This document shows positions 5,831-6,341 of a DNA stretch of 6,341 nt, piece by piece. A program made the position numbers and the translations under genes. The stretch comes from a bacterium (GTDB taxonomy: Bacteria; Auribacterota; JABMQX01): positions 1-6,341 of the forward strand of contig JABMQX010000002.1 of the NCBI GenBank assembly GCA_013203085.1. Direction: 5' to 3'. How positions within the stretch are numbered: the first letter of the stretch is position 1; every line of letters starts with the position of its first letter. The notes beneath the pieces are model-generated. The model searched no databases and was not told the DNA's origin. It saw nothing but the letters and a program-made list of their open reading frames with translations.

Positions 5831-5859
5831 TTGATTTTCTTGCAACGCTTTGGTAGAAG
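5831..5859 (+). promoter_or_regulatory. Possible promoter for the response regulator gene
   Basis: TTGATT (5831-5836) is followed after 17 bases by TAGAAG (5854-5859), with TGG directly before it as an extended -10 element. A second -10-like box, TATTAT, lies at 5888-5893 with only a poor -35. Both are on the correct side of the ATG at 5965. No sigma54 -24/-12 pattern was found here. Confidence 0.3.
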
Positions 5860-5964
5860 GACACTGATTTACTGTCGCAGAATCGGGTATTATGGGAACC
5901 ACGGATAGGGGATTATTATCTCGTGGCGTTGTTTTGCTGTGAACGAATGAGGTAAAGGGAAATC

Positions 5965-6341
5965 ATGAAGCGGGCCACAGTTCTTCTTGTCGAGGATGAC
6001 CAAATCGCCGCGAGCGCACTCACGGACTGCCTCAAACGGATGCGCTACCGTGTAGCCACATCCGTTACGGGGGTGGAAGTGATGCCGGCGATTGCTCGCC
6101 ATCGCCCCAGCGCAATCTTGCTCGACATCAAGCTTCCCGACGCCGATGGAATCGCCGTTTTGAAGGAGATCAAGGGAGCGTACGAAGCGATTCCGGTGAT
6201 CGTCATCACCGGCTTCGGAACCGTTGACAACGCCGTGGAATGCATGAAAAACGGGGCTTATGACTTCCTCAGGAAGCCGCTTGACTTCACTCGCCTTGAG
6301 TTTGTCGTTCGCAACGCGGTTATGCTTCACAGGTTGAAAAA
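5965..6341 (+). CDS. NtrC-type response regulator, receiver domain, 3'-truncated by window edge
   Basis: An open frame from ATG 5965 to the window end (125 full codons), with AAGGG at 5955-5959 as ribosome binding site. It encodes a complete CheY-like receiver domain. The acidic pair is Asp11-Asp12 in LLVEDDQ, the phospho-acceptor is Asp54 in LLDIKLPD, the switch Thr82 is in VIVITGFGT, and Lys104 is in FLRKPLD. These residue numbers coincide with those of NtrC. The segment DNAVECMKNGAYDFL is the helix-4/strand-5 signature typical of NtrC-family regulators. A sigma54-interacting AAA+ domain and a DNA-binding helix-turn-helix would be expected beyond the window but cannot be seen. It is activated by phosphorylation from a histidine kinase, which is not in the window. 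Whether it controls the sugar cluster is unknown. The terminator-like element and own promoter before it suggest a separate transcription unit. Confidence 0.93.
   Translation, partial: MKRATVLLVEDDQIAASALTDCLKRMRYRVATSVTGVEVMPAIARHRPSAILLDIKLPDADGIAVLKEIKGAYEAIPVIVITGFGTVDNAVECMKNGAYDFLRKPLDFTRLEFVVRNAVMLHRLK

Overview
The window reads as part of a bacterial sugar-utilisation locus, all on the + strand. Base composition is moderately GC-rich by eye. Start and stop codons, Shine-Dalgarno sites and gene spacing are typically bacterial. The density of cobamide-methyltransferase-type URO-D proteins beside a Gfo/Idh/MocA dehydrogenase, a rhamnose mutarotase and a KDPG-type aldolase recalls environmental, polysaccharide-degrading anaerobes or facultative bacteria (for example Planctomycetota, Kiritimatiellota, Armatimonadota or Hydrogenedentota relatives). 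The sequence alone does not fix the phylum.

Layout from left to right. (1) The 3' part of a Gfo/Idh/MocA family NAD(P)-dependent sugar oxidoreductase, cut by the window edge. (2) A 520-base non-coding stretch with a good sigma70-like promoter near its right end. (3) A complete URO-D (uroporphyrinogen decarboxylase-fold) methyltransferase-type protein starting at GTG. (4) A 330-base gap holding a weak hairpin and a 49-codon ORF that looks like the amino terminus of another URO-D protein. (5) A complete L-rhamnose mutarotase, rhaM. (6) About 230 bases that appear to be the collapsed remains of a periplasmic sugar-binding protein gene, in two frames. (7) A second complete URO-D family gene, whose start codon overlaps the stop of the relic. 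(8) A truncated sugar ABC transporter ATPase that keeps its ribosome binding site and first 25 or so residues but lacks the Walker A motif. (9) A complete KDPG/KHG-type aldolase (eda-like), followed by a probable terminator. (10) The first 125 codons of an NtrC-type response regulator, which runs off the right edge.

How the genes may work together is inference. RhaM interconverts rhamnose anomers, the Gfo/Idh/MocA protein would oxidise a sugar or sugar derivative, and the aldolase would split a 2-keto-3-deoxy sugar acid into pyruvate and an aldehyde. The URO-D pair has the HxC metal-site signature of corrinoid methyltransferases rather than features of heme-biosynthetic HemE. This suggests methyl-group chemistry, possibly demethylation of an O-methylated deoxysugar. 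The importer that would fit this pathway seems to have been lost, since only fragments of its binding protein and ATPase remain between intact genes. No rRNA, complete tRNA, CRISPR array or insertion sequence was seen.
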